From: a virus
IMG/VR virus record: IMGVR_UViG_3300042323_000213
Span: 1-20,404 of that record
DNA length: 20,404 bases
Strand: one strand, 5' to 3'
Shown here piece by piece: positions 13,780 to 20,404 of the stretch (its first letter is position 1; each line of letters begins with the position of its first letter). The notes below the pieces were generated by a model. That model was not told where the DNA came from. It worked only from the letters and a program-made list of their open reading frames with translations, and made no database searches. Both the position numbers and the translations under genes were made by a program.

Positions 13780-14361
13780 TTAAATTACACTCCATCCTTT
13801 TTGTAGGTAAGAATCAACCTTTTTACTTTTTACAAATTCCATCTCACCTGCAGGTCCTTGTAACATTACCCTTTCGTTTCTACCAGGTTGTTTATCTTTT
13901 GTAATAGTTTCTGAATATTGTCTTGATGGGTGTGTGATATCAATACCATCAATTGCATCTAATGCTCTTTGTACTAATACTGCTTCCAATAAACCGGCAT
14001 CACTAAAAAACTCATCAGCACTTTTCCAATCAAATGTTTCACTTGTTGCTCTAAATTCAACTTTCCCTAAATTATCAGTTTCTAGTACTATCCAAGGATA
14101 ACGAAGTGTTTTTCTAACTTTATTTTCTTTATATGTATCTTTTTCAAAATACACCAACGGTCTATCTGATAATGATATTACTTTTGGATTTACCAAAGTT
14201 AATTCATCTTCTTTATTACCCAATCGTATAGTAATGATTCGTTTATCAATTGATACATCGGCTGCACTAAATACAATGCCTTCTAAAGAAGATATCAATG
14301 ATTTATACGAAGAAACATCTTCGGCAGATATCGGAGCCTCACTAATTTTTTTTATTTTCAT
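13780..14361 (-). CDS. Peptide deformylase-like protein lacking the catalytic residues
   Basis: The start is ATG 14361 (MKIKKISEAP), giving 193 residues; ATG 14370 is an alternative and the longer frame to 14466 is coding for the upstream gene. LVNPKV (56-61) matches the deformylase strand before motif 2. LRYPWIVLETDNLGKVEF (86-103) matches the strand pair after motif 2. QRALDAIDGI (131-140) aligns without gaps to the metal-binding motif QHEIDHLDGI. Both zinc histidines and the catalytic glutamate are replaced (R132, A133, A136), and the EGCLS cysteine motif is absent. The fold is probably kept with no deformylase activity. The C-terminal 35 residues (GRNERVMLQGPAGEMEF ... LQKGWSVI) are an extra module. 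Confidence 0.65.
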   Translation of the reverse strand: MKIKKISEAPISAEDVSSYKSLISSLEGIVFSAADVSIDKRIITIRLGNKEDELTLVNPKVISLSDRPLVYFEKDTYKENKVRKTLRYPWIVLETDNLGKVEFRATSETFDWKSADEFFSDAGLLEAVLVQRALDAIDGIDITHPSRQYSETITKDKQPGRNERVMLQGPAGEMEFVKSKKVDSYLQKGWSVI

Positions 14362-14626
14362 TTTGTTCATTTTTATATTTAATATTATTTTCAAAAAATT
14401 CTTTATCAACCAATTTCCATTTATTTGCAGGACAAGCGTTTTCAACAGGTGAATATACTTTACCACTCAACGGACATGCACACAATCCACATCTTGCAAA
14501 AGCAATTACTTGCTTATGTTCGCACGAATTACAAATATCCATCCTTAAAGATGCTAATTCTTTTTGTGCCTCATTTGGATTGAATGAAGTTTTCCATGCT
14601 TTAAAAATTTCTTCAACTTTATTCAT
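14342..14626 (-). CDS. Cysteine-rich zinc- or iron-sulfur-binding protein
   Basis: The product has 94 residues. CNSC (32-35), a second pair CGLC (46-49) plus C51, and a late Cys in ENACPANKWKL (about 64) give six cysteines arranged as one or two metal sites. The segment CGLCACPLSGKVYSP...CPANKW is a recurring pattern in phage small proteins of unknown role. It overlaps the upstream 63-aa gene by 8 bp and the downstream gene by 20 bp. The last 15 residues are very Asn/Lys-rich, as expected where the frame overlaps another gene. Confidence 0.75.
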   Translation of the reverse strand: MNKVEEIFKAWKTSFNPNEAQKELASLRMDICNSCEHKQVIAFARCGLCACPLSGKVYSPVENACPANKWKLVDKEFFENNIKYKNEQNENKKN

Positions 14627-14810
14627 TGTTGTTTGGATTTTTTATAATGTTATTATATTCTTTAATTTTTTCTTCTACATAATCTATCGAACCTTCATGT
14701 TGAGATTCAAATCCCATATAACCCATATAGAATTTTATATTCTCCGGATGTTCTTCTAATTCTTTTTTTATATCTTCTACACTTCGTAGATGTTTTGTTA
14801 TCTTTGTCAT
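14619..14810 (-). CDS. Small hypothetical protein, 63 aa
   Basis: A soluble acidic-basic peptide (MTKITKHLRSVEDIKKELEE ... GFESQHEGSIDYVEEKIKEY). It could fold as helix-strand-helix. Its ATG overlaps the cupin stop by one base (TAATG) and its end overlaps the next gene by 8 bp, which supports it as a real coupled gene. No family recognised. Confidence 0.65.
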   Translation of the reverse strand: MTKITKHLRSVEDIKKELEEHPENIKFYMGYMGFESQHEGSIDYVEEKIKEYNNIIKNPNNNE

Positions 14811-15199
14811 TATTCTAAATCACTTGGTTGATTTCTGTATATTCGGTAACTATCTTCGTCAAAGTGTTGAGTACTCACTTCAAATATTGTAGCTTCATCG
14901 GTTAATGCGGTTAATTGATGTGGTAATCCTTTTTTTATTTCTATCACATCCCCTTGTTGTATTTGTGTATAACATCTCTCACCATTCTCAACATCAATCC
15001 AATCAAATTGAAATGCTCCTTTTTGAACGTACCAAGTTTCATCTTTAATCATATGATAGTGCATTGAGAATTTATTTCCTGAATTATTAAATACTAATAA
15101 CTTACCACAATAATCGGTATCGTTATGTATCCATAATTCATATCCCCATTTTTTTTCAACTCGTTTTGGGGTTTGTATTTTTACATCAAAGTTTGCCAT
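14810..15199 (-). CDS. Cupin protein, mannose-6-phosphate isomerase-like
   Basis: The product has 129 residues. Cupin motif 1 is HYHMIKDETWYVQKG (47-61) with ligands H47, H49 and E54; motif 2 is GDVIEIKKGLPHQLTA (83-98) with H94. The start (RVEKKWGYELWIHN) is the WG-x-E-x-W pattern of the type II mannose-6-phosphate isomerase/guanylyltransferase cupin. The metal site is complete, so it may be an active isomerase or epimerase acting on a sugar phosphate or nucleotide sugar. Such short cupins are seen in T4-like phages near glycan genes. It follows thyA by 1 nt. Confidence 0.8.
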   Translation of the reverse strand: MANFDVKIQTPKRVEKKWGYELWIHNDTDYCGKLLVFNNSGNKFSMHYHMIKDETWYVQKGAFQFDWIDVENGERCYTQIQQGDVIEIKKGLPHQLTALTDEATIFEVSTQHFDEDSYRIYRNQPSDLE

Positions 15200-15200
15200 A

Positions 15201-16166
15201 TTAATTACTTAAAGGTGCTTTAATTGTTGGATGATGTTGATAATCTTCTAATATAAAATCATCAGGAGTTGCACAACATATACCATCTATTTTTACTTTC
15301 GTTTTTAATGTTGGTAAATCATAAGGAGTTCTACTCAATTGTTCTTTGGCCTGGTCAATGTGATTTGAATATAAATGTACATCTCCTAAATTTCCAATCA
15401 ATTCATCAGCAACCATACCACACTCATTTGCTAATATATGAAGTAATAACCCATAAGAAGCGATGTTGAATGGTAATCCTAAAAATGTATCAACTGAACG
15501 TTGATTCCACATTAGAGATATTGCTCTAGTTGGAGCTGCATTATTCGCAGGATAATATGCTAATCTTTCTTTTGTAGATAATTCTCTTGTATAAATTTGA
15601 AATCCATAATGACAAGGTGGTAAAACCATCATATCTAATTCACCTACATTCCAAGCTGATACCATTAATCTTCTACTATCCGGATTTTCTTTTAAGTTTC
15701 TTACTAAATCATCTATTTGGTCAACAGGACTATTATAGTATCGTGTCCATTTTCTCCATTGCCTACCATAGATAGGTCCTAAATCTCCCCATTCTTTTGC
15801 AAATACATCATCAGTTTTAATTCTTTCAATGAATTCTTTCATTTCCATTGGTTTGTAATGTATAGAATGTTTTTCTGATAACTTTCTAGTATAATTCTTA
15901 TAAACATCACCATCCCAAATATGATTATTATGTTTTAATAAAAAAGAAATATTAGTTTGGCCTGTTAGAAACCAAAGTAGTTCTGATACAACTTGCTTCC
16001 ATGCTAATTTTTTTGTTGTAAGAGCTGGAAATCCATCTTTCATATTATGTCTGATAGTGTATCCGAAAATAGATTTAGTACCAGTTCCGGTTCTATCTTT
16101 TTTCTCAACACCATAGTTGATAATAGTTTCTAATAATTCTTTATATTGTTTATCTAAATTATTCAT
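15201..16166 (-). CDS. thyA: Thymidylate synthase
   Basis: The product has 321 residues and makes dTMP from dUMP with methylene-tetrahydrofolate, raising the thymidine pool for phage DNA. RTGTGT (25-30), PDSRRLMVSAWN (162-173), the catalytic LPPCHYGFQ (C185), QRSVDTFLGLPFNIASYG (222-239) and GDVHLYSNH (261-269) are all present. It is about 57 residues longer than E. coli ThyA (264). About 30 extra residues lie at 95-125, as in some Gram-positive enzymes, and about 18 at 193-215 between the cysteine loop and QRS. The end IKAPLSN keeps the conserved C-terminus. It lies 1 nt from both neighbours in the operon. Confidence 0.97.
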   Translation of the reverse strand: MNNLDKQYKELLETIINYGVEKKDRTGTGTKSIFGYTIRHNMKDGFPALTTKKLAWKQVVSELLWFLTGQTNISFLLKHNNHIWDGDVYKNYTRKLSEKHSIHYKPMEMKEFIERIKTDDVFAKEWGDLGPIYGRQWRKWTRYYNSPVDQIDDLVRNLKENPDSRRLMVSAWNVGELDMMVLPPCHYGFQIYTRELSTKERLAYYPANNAAPTRAISLMWNQRSVDTFLGLPFNIASYGLLLHILANECGMVADELIGNLGDVHLYSNHIDQAKEQLSRTPYDLPTLKTKVKIDGICCATPDDFILEDYQHHPTIKAPLSN

Positions 16167-16167
16167 A

Positions 16168-16413
16168 TTAAATTATTAAATCATCCAGTTTTATATTGTG
16201 TTCATCCAATATTTCATATATCTTTTCATATACCATATCTAATGCCTCATACTTATCTATTTCTTTACCTTCCATACTCCACTCTAACCTCTTTTTAGTA
16301 TTATGAGTTATATCCCACAATGCTAATGCCATATCCAATGATTTAACGGCTCTTTTATGTGCCATAGAATCATCGGCATCATTTAAATCATATTCTAGTT
16401 TTGCCTTTGCCAT
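16168..16413 (-). CDS. Small phage protein, 81 aa
   Basis: The product is helical and acidic (MAKAKLEYDLNDADDSMAHK, then RAVKSLDMALALWDI and EKIYEILDEHNI). The opening KLEYDLNDADD...HKRAVKSLDMALALW is a pattern I recall from hypothetical proteins in many phages, with no function. The ATG overlaps the end of the upstream membrane protein gene by 26 bp in another frame. It ends 1 nt before thyA. Confidence 0.75.
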   Translation of the reverse strand: MAKAKLEYDLNDADDSMAHKRAVKSLDMALALWDITHNTKKRLEWSMEGKEIDKYEALDMVYEKIYEILDEHNIKLDDLII

Positions 16414-16708
16414 TTTTTTCAGTTTTAGTTTTGAAAAAGAAAAATAATTTTGATTCTAAATTATCCATTTGAGTCATAGCTATCCATTTACCCAATACAC
16501 TACCACCAATATAAAATGGCAGTACCCACATATCACCTTTTAACAAACTATCCAATGAGAAATAAACCGAAGCAAGTGATACCAAATTAATCCATACTGA
16601 ATTAATCATCAATCGTGTCAATTGATTTTCATAAGTAAATTTAATTTCTAATACCTTAAAGATATTAAACATTATTTGAAAAGTTAATATGGCTATATAA
16701 TTCATCAT
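16388..16708 (-). CDS. Phage membrane protein, 106 aa
   Basis: About three hydrophobic segments are visible (3-18, 34-52, 60-78) with GGSVLGKW between the last one and the tail. The C-terminus is basic (FKTKTEKNGKGKTRI), and its coding overlaps the next gene by 26 bp. The start overlaps the uvsE stop by 4 bp. The sequence (FNIFKVLEIKFTYENQ...NLVSLASVYFSLD) resembles small membrane proteins seen in marine phages, but no role is known. Confidence 0.7.
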   Translation of the reverse strand: MMNYIAILTFQIMFNIFKVLEIKFTYENQLTRLMINSVWINLVSLASVYFSLDSLLKGDMWVLPFYIGGSVLGKWIAMTQMDNLESKLFFFFKTKTEKNGKGKTRI

Positions 16709-17580
16709 TTAATAAAAGGTAGTATTGCTAATTCTTTTGCCTTTGCCTCAACCATAATATCCAAATCCAATCCATATGTGTTTGGTAATTGTTTAATATA
16801 ATCAGCATGTGCTTGTGGTTTGTTTCCTTCTCTTGCTTCAGAATAATGTACTTCTTGAGTAATACCATTAGGCCAAGTTGCTGATGCCAATTTAAGAGCT
16901 TCTTCTTCGGTTAATCCACCTGTGCAGAATTGATGATGGTGGTAATCAAATACAATTGGAATATTTGTATGTTTGTGAATATACATAAGGTCTAAAACTG
17001 AATACATAGATGCCTTATCATCATTCTCTACTGTCAATCGTTTACGAACCGATGGAGATAACCTTTTGAAGTTTTGAATGAATCTATCCATAGCGGATTT
17101 TTTATCACCATAAACACCATTACAATGAATATTAATATTATTATAATGAGTTTTAGATAATCCCATCATATCAAATATTTTAGCATGTAATTCTAAATCT
17201 GCAATTGCATTTTTTACAACTTCTTCCTTTGGAGAAGTTAATACAACAAATGGACCAGGATGTGAATTAATACGCATATCCCAAAACTTAGCGAAATCAC
17301 CAGCTTTCTTTAACTCACTTTTAATCTCTTTGTAATCTTTTAATTGAGTTAAATCCAAATGGTCACCCCAAGGTACAATAGTAGATGATAAACGGAATAA
17401 TTTAATTCCATTCAATCTATTCCACTCTAAAATTTTAATAATATCTCTTGCATTGAGTAATGCAAGTTCAGAAACATAGTCTAAACCTTTTGTTTGGAAA
17501 GTTCTCTTAACCATAGCTCGATTAGTAGATACTTTCTTACCCATACTCATATTGATACAAGCGTATCCTAAATTCATCAT
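16705..17580 (-). CDS. uvsE: UV DNA damage endonuclease
   Basis: The product has 291 residues, a TIM-barrel enzyme that nicks DNA 5' to UV photoproducts and some abasic sites. Signature parts are NLGYACIN (3-10), LFRLSSTIVPWGDH (61-74), MRINSHPGP (102-110), INIHCNGVYGDK (149-160), LTVENDDK (182-189) with E185, FDYHHH (211-216), VHYSEAR (244-250) and the closing MVEAKAKELA. The ligands H107, E185, D212, H215, H245 and E278 seem complete, so it should be active. The length fits the bacterial UvsE family. It is the first gene of the operon behind a host-type promoter. T4 uses a different repair enzyme (DenV) for the same lesion. Confidence 0.95.
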   Translation of the reverse strand: MMNLGYACINMSMGKKVSTNRAMVKRTFQTKGLDYVSELALLNARDIIKILEWNRLNGIKLFRLSSTIVPWGDHLDLTQLKDYKEIKSELKKAGDFAKFWDMRINSHPGPFVVLTSPKEEVVKNAIADLELHAKIFDMMGLSKTHYNNINIHCNGVYGDKKSAMDRFIQNFKRLSPSVRKRLTVENDDKASMYSVLDLMYIHKHTNIPIVFDYHHHQFCTGGLTEEEALKLASATWPNGITQEVHYSEAREGNKPQAHADYIKQLPNTYGLDLDIMVEAKAKELAILPFIK

Positions 17581-17602
17581 TTTAGTATTATTTGTTGTTA
17601 TA

Positions 17603-17634
17603 CAAATATACGAAAACTTTATGAATTTACCAAA
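17603..17634 (-). promoter_or_regulatory. Bacteroidota-type promoter for the uvsE-thyA operon
   Basis: TTTG (17634-17631), 20 nt, then TATATTTG (17610-17603) on the minus strand. It is the same in both boxes and in spacing as 13263-13294. The TTTG box begins 3 bp beyond the stop of the upstream gene, and uvsE starts about 22 nt after the -7 box. Confidence 0.8.
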
Positions 17635-17636
17635 TA

Positions 17637-19040
17637 TTAATATGATTTACTTGAAAAATCGGTTGGATATTGAGAAGGTTTGATATGTTTTATCCAATAA
17701 TTAACAGCGTTTTGGTCATTTATCCAATGTTTACGGTCAGCCCAATTGAAATCAGGTCTAGCATAGTATGGTAACATATTTTGTATTGCTGCCGCTCTAC
17801 CAGGATGCGATGCTATAACTCTATTTATTAAACCATCACCATCGGTATCTATACCATCAGTACTACCATCACCATCCAAATCAATAGCTCTTTCTGAATA
17901 ATCAGTTTTAAGATTTAATAGTATTTCATCGGTGATTTCTGGTTCTAATGCTTTCTTTTCTTCATCCGTTAATGTAGCGTATTCCTCTTCCAAATTTGTT
18001 GGAGTGGCATCAATTTCGTTTTTTTTTATGTCCTCATTATATTGAGTAGCTGTATTAACTAACGTTTCGTTTGGTTCTGATGGATTTTCTATTTCATTAA
18101 AGAATACTTCCGCATCTTTTTCTGATAGAGTTATTGGTTCATTATACAATCCCAATTCCTCATCTCCTTTCATCATTTCAACTATGGCTTCTTTTTGCTT
18201 TTCCTTATCACCATATACTTCATATTCCTTATAATCATCATCTAACCCATCCCCCAATGTAACATCCCAATCTGATAAATCATCTTCTTCTTTTCGTTTC
18301 ATCAATAATCCATTAAATGCAATAATCAATGCAACCGCTAACGGGTCAAATACAATTACTATAATGAATATAAAGAATTTTACAACTGTATTAAGTGGTA
18401 CTCCAAATGCTTCTGCTACGAAACGGAATCCACCAACTTCTCTTTCTAATTCAATGTTGTTATTTTTGATTGCGTTAATTGAATCTAATGCAACATTGTT
18501 TTGTTTTGTCAGTTCATCAATACGTTTAGATACCGATGCAATTTCTTTATCGGCAGTTTTAATCATTTGTGAAACTCTTGAAGTTGATTTATCTTTATCT
18601 ATTTGTTTAGATAAATTAGCCTCTTGTGAGTTACGAATATTTTGTTGGTTAGTTAATTGAGTTGTATAACGGGCTATCTCTCCATCATTTTTAGTTATTT
18701 GAGTTTGATACACTGCGATATCTCTTTCAATCTTTTGTAATCCCAAATTTTGTTGTTGGAATGCGTTTGATAGATAACCAAAGATACCTGCTGATGTGAT
18801 AAGCATCAAAGTACCAACTGATATAGTTAAATACCATTTGTTAAATCCTTTAAGGGTATCCCATTCTTGTTTTAGGTATGTTGCAGCAACTAATTTAGCA
18901 AGTTCCAATGAACCTGCCATTACCATTACCGAAACCGATGCTCCGGCGAATAATACACCTAATCCAGTTACGGAGAAATAAGCCGCACATCCGGCAACAA
19001 GGATTGCTGAAAGTCCAACTAATACTTTTAACCAATTCAT
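17637..19040 (-). CDS. Four-TM coiled-coil phage protein with calcium-loop tail
   Basis: The product has 467 residues. Membrane helices are at about 5-24, 28-52, 70-92 and 219-245. Between the third and fourth is a long coiled coil (95-202, with ISKRIDEL-type heptads). SLELAKLVAATYL (44-56), LMLITSAGIFGYLS (78-91) and FDPLAVALIIAFN (231-243) are strongly conserved-looking and resemble a protein common in large marine phages. The tail is acidic and ends with a calcium-type motif (LDGDGSTDGIDTDGDG, 388-403) followed by HPGRAAAIQNMLPYYARPDFN. The coiled coil should lie outside the membrane on one side; whether it is a virion or host-membrane protein is open. Confidence 0.75.
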   Translation of the reverse strand: MNWLKVLVGLSAILVAGCAAYFSVTGLGVLFAGASVSVMVMAGSLELAKLVAATYLKQEWDTLKGFNKWYLTISVGTLMLITSAGIFGYLSNAFQQQNLGLQKIERDIAVYQTQITKNDGEIARYTTQLTNQQNIRNSQEANLSKQIDKDKSTSRVSQMIKTADKEIASVSKRIDELTKQNNVALDSINAIKNNNIELEREVGGFRFVAEAFGVPLNTVVKFFIFIIVIVFDPLAVALIIAFNGLLMKRKEEDDLSDWDVTLGDGLDDDYKEYEVYGDKEKQKEAIVEMMKGDEELGLYNEPITLSEKDAEVFFNEIENPSEPNETLVNTATQYNEDIKKNEIDATPTNLEEEYATLTDEEKKALEPEITDEILLNLKTDYSERAIDLDGDGSTDGIDTDGDGLINRVIASHPGRAAAIQNMLPYYARPDFNWADRKHWINDQNAVNYWIKHIKPSQYPTDFSSKSY

Positions 19041-19045
19041 TTTTA

Positions 19046-19225
19046 TTATGCTAAATCTACAATGTTTGTTGTCAATTCAACCAATCTTTCAATTTCCTTT
19101 GAAGCTCTTTTTGCTTCATCTTGATTAACCGGTCTTTCACCATTTAACATTTCGGAAATAACTTTAGCTCTTTTAGCAATTGCTTCTAAATTCTCTTGAG
19201 CTCTCATTTTGTATTCAGGTTTCAT
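19046..19225 (-). CDS. Small helical protein, 59 aa
   Basis: The frame runs ATG 19225 to TAA 19046 and encodes MKPEYKMRAQENLEAIAKRA followed by KVISEMLNGERPVNQDE and a second helix (AKRASKEIERLVELTTNIVDLA). A helical hairpin is likely. It ends 5 bp before the ATG of the 467-aa membrane protein, and a promoter motif is 22 bp before its own start. Codon use matches the neighbours. No family recognised. Confidence 0.7.
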   Translation of the reverse strand: MKPEYKMRAQENLEAIAKRAKVISEMLNGERPVNQDEAKRASKEIERLVELTTNIVDLA

Positions 19226-19246
19226 AAAACTATTATTTGTTTCTAT

Positions 19247-19254
19247 ATAAATAT
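19247..19254 (-). promoter_or_regulatory. ATATTTAT motif before the 59-aa gene
   Basis: The minus strand reads CTTATATTTATATAG, 22 bp before ATG 19225 and directly after the T-rich end of the terminator at 19269-19292. Confidence 0.5.
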
Positions 19255-19268
19255 AAGTAAAAAGAAAA

Positions 19269-19292
19269 AGGGTGGATTTTGATACCCACCCT
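19269..19292 (-). terminator. Intrinsic terminator after Hsp20
   Basis: Stem AGGGTGG (19269-19275) and CCACCCT (19286-19292), 10-nt loop, then TTTTCTTTTT on the minus strand. It is 20 bp after the Hsp20 stop. Confidence 0.85.
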
Positions 19293-19311
19293 CTTCTGTA
19301 TTTTGATAGGA

Positions 19312-19791
19312 TTACCCTATTGAAATTGTTCTTTTCTTTGGTTTTTCAGGTTCTCTCTTTGGTATTTGTAACTCCAATACACCATCTTCAAATGATGCTT
19401 TTACCTTATCTAAATCAAAGATTTTAGAATCAGCCGTAAAACTTCTCAAGAAAGATGAACGTTTAACTTCTCTACGAAGATATACTCCACCTTCTTTTTC
19501 TTGTGATTTACTTGCTTTTTCTCCTTTTAAAGTAATTACATCACCATCTACATCAATGGTAATTTGTTCTTTGGTTAGTCCAGGAACTTCCGCTACAATC
19601 TCAATACGGTCATCAAAGTTAATGATATCACATTTTGGATAAGCGTTTTGTTGAAATGGGTTGATACCTATTTCCTTTGTTAATTCAGGAAATGCATCTG
19701 AAAATACTTTATCAAATAAAGTATCTAATGGAGTGAAGAACTCGTCCCTAAAATTTGGGGTAGGGAATCCCCTTTGAATTTGGTTTTTCAT
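19312..19791 (-). CDS. Small heat shock protein, Hsp20 family
   Basis: The product has 159 residues, typical for the family. The N-terminal arm (1-50) has RGFPTPNFRDEFFTPLDTLF. The alpha-crystallin domain spans about 52-145, with DIINFDDRIEIVAEVPGL (55-72), VDGDVITLKGEK (81-92) and FEDGVLELQIPK (134-145). The C-terminal ISI (156-158) is the I-x-I motif that docks into a neighbouring subunit. It is an ATP-independent holdase that keeps unfolding proteins soluble; related genes occur in T4-like cyanophages. The start ATG 19791 has AAGG about 7 nt upstream. It is a single-gene unit with a structured leader and its own terminator. Confidence 0.95.
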   Translation of the reverse strand: MKNQIQRGFPTPNFRDEFFTPLDTLFDKVFSDAFPELTKEIGINPFQQNAYPKCDIINFDDRIEIVAEVPGLTKEQITIDVDGDVITLKGEKASKSQEKEGGVYLRREVKRSSFLRSFTADSKIFDLDKVKASFEDGVLELQIPKREPEKPKKRTISIG

Positions 19792-19818
19792 TTTTTTACC
19801 TTTTTTAAGCGTTAATTT

Positions 19819-19865
19819 GTATCTCCTTTTGGATGATACGCCGATATGCTGGCCAGCTCTATCGG
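19819..19865 (-). promoter_or_regulatory. Two hairpins in the Hsp20 leader
   Basis: Positions 19819-19839 form an 8-bp stem (GTATC plus TCC, one-base bulge, TTTT loop, GGA, GATAC as read on the plus strand), which pairs an AGGAG in the transcript. Positions 19841-19846 and 19860-19865 form CCGATA/TATCGG around the palindrome GCTGGCCAGC. Both lie between the promoter motif at 19869 and the start codon. Confidence 0.45.
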
Positions 19866-19868
19866 TTT

Positions 19869-19876
19869 ATAAATAT
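19869..19876 (-). promoter_or_regulatory. ATATTTAT motif upstream of Hsp20
   Basis: The minus strand reads GGCTATATTTATAAACC, 78 bp before ATG 19791 in the gap after the HD gene. The longer leader leaves room for the hairpins at 19819-19865. Confidence 0.45.
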
Positions 19877-19891
19877 AGCCGTAGCTAAAAA

Positions 19892-20404
19892 TTATGCATT
19901 TTGTCTTTCAATAATTGTACTCATATGGTCAGCCCAATGTAGTATATATTGAATTTTAGAACGAAGGTATTTTGAAGTATCATATACTTTAAAGTATTTT
20001 TCATTATCTTCATCGTATAGACCATCGGTTAGTTTGATACCAAAGTATTCATTCTCATTATACTGAACCCCATAGTGATTTAATGTAAAGAATGTTCTAT
20101 CAGTAATCGTCATAAAAGGAATATTTTCATTTCTTTTATACAATTCACCTCTATTATCAATGTGCCATTTTGAATCATTTGGTACATAGTGCAATTCGTC
20201 TTTAATACCTAACTTGCCCAAATCATGATGAAGTGCTGCAAATAATAACTGCTCATCGGTGAAATCAACTGTACCACCAGCTTCTTCGTAAAGTTTTTTC
20301 ATACGAAGTGCGTTTTTACAAACATTCATAACGTGGTCAATATATCCACCCTCATATGCATTGTGATAATTGAGATTACCACTCGCAGGAGATATAATCA
20401 AATT
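19892..20404 (-). CDS. HD-domain phosphohydrolase, N-terminus cut by window edge
   Basis: The frame is open to the right edge; the only start inside is a TTG at 20401, so the gene most likely begins beyond the window. The visible 170 residues hold GGYIDHVMNVCKN (H23 counting from the TTG codon), LHHDLGKLG with the HD pair (59-60), and a late HWADHMS (H155, D158), the expected metal ligands H...HD...D. The start SPASGNLNYHNAYEGGYIDH resembles HD proteins found in phages of the T4 group. Members hydrolyse nucleotides or cyclic nucleotides; the substrate is not readable here. Confidence 0.85.
   Translation of the reverse strand, partial: NLIISPASGNLNYHNAYEGGYIDHVMNVCKNALRMKKLYEEAGGTVDFTDEQLLFAALHHDLGKLGIKDELHYVPNDSKWHIDNRGELYKRNENIPFMTITDRTFFTLNHYGVQYNENEYFGIKLTDGLYDEDNEKYFKVYDTSKYLRSKIQYILHWADHMSTIIERQNA

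Noticed and set aside
14371-14466. N-terminal extension of the deformylase-like gene to 14466
   Set aside because: The extra 32 codons lie wholly inside the coding part of the cysteine-rich gene and have no deformylase character; MKIKKISEAP is a natural start.
15540-15600. Extra residues in ThyA suggesting an intron or intein remnant
   Set aside because: The insertions are short, in frame, at known variable loops of the family, and similar long ThyA forms exist.
16388-16413. 26-bp gene overlap read as a possible frameshift
   Set aside because: Both proteins are complete with their own start and stop, and the basic tail of the membrane protein is a plausible C-terminus.
1-20404. tRNA genes, CRISPR arrays, insertion sequences or attachment sites
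   Set aside because: None seen by eye on either strand; no regularly spaced repeats and no transposase or integrase frame. A tRNA covariance search was not possible here.

Overview
The window looks like part of the genome of a large tailed bacteriophage that infects a Bacteroidota-type host. The phage assignment rests on very dense packing, with every supported gene on the minus strand and many 1-4 bp gene overlaps. It also rests on a T4 gp55-like late sigma factor and a set of genes typical of large T4-like phages: ThyA, UvsE, Hsp20, an HD hydrolase, a cupin, a coil-containing four-TM protein, and DUF6321/DUF5872- and DUF5856-like proteins. The Bacteroidota host is inferred from two promoters that fit TTTG-N20-TAnnTTTG, AT-rich non-Shine-Dalgarno leaders, a SusC/TonB-type receptor, secreted proteins whose signal peptides end in AQ or GQ, and lipoproteins with a domain like the type IX secretion sorting domain. 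No match was computed; all family names come from reading the protein sequences.

Layout, in the direction of transcription (right to left). (1) 20404-19892: HD-domain hydrolase, cut by the window edge. (2) 19791-19312: Hsp20 with a structured leader and a terminator. (3) 19225-17637: a 59-aa protein and a four-TM coiled-coil protein. (4) 17580-13296: an operon that starts at a host-type promoter and encodes UvsE, a membrane protein, an 81-aa protein, ThyA, a cupin, small proteins, a zinc-cluster protein, a peptide deformylase-like protein with no catalytic residues, and two small proteins. (5) 13244-11847: a second host-type promoter drives a small membrane protein, the late sigma factor and a Dps-like protein; a terminator follows. 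(6) 11688-4994: a tightly coupled operon for the cell envelope or virion surface. It encodes a membrane-anchored CsgG-like protein, two secreted cohesin/dockerin-like proteins (one with a C-type lectin domain), two paralogous lipoproteins and three small membrane proteins (holin candidates). (7) 4905-3508: a zinc-ribbon protein and two DUF2589-type proteins. (8) 3451-1699: a CsgG-like secreted protein, a 40-aa basic protein and a DUF6321/DUF5872-like protein. (9) 1625-1: a TonB-dependent receptor that runs off the left edge.

Two promoter classes are visible. The repair/nucleotide and sigma-factor operons have host-type promoters. The envelope, structural and chaperone units are preceded by a different motif, ATATTTAT, usually 15-45 bp before the start codon and often directly after or inside a terminator hairpin. 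A simple model is that host RNA polymerase transcribes the first set, including the sigma factor, and the sigma factor then directs transcription from ATATTTAT. This is inference.

The most unusual content is the envelope programme spread over about 12 kb: a phage-borne TonB receptor, two CsgG-like proteins, lectin/cohesin/dockerin proteins and sorting-domain-like lipoproteins. Either the phage remodels the host surface or these proteins decorate the virion. No stretch longer than about 300 bases lacks a gene. I saw no tRNA, CRISPR array or insertion sequence by eye.
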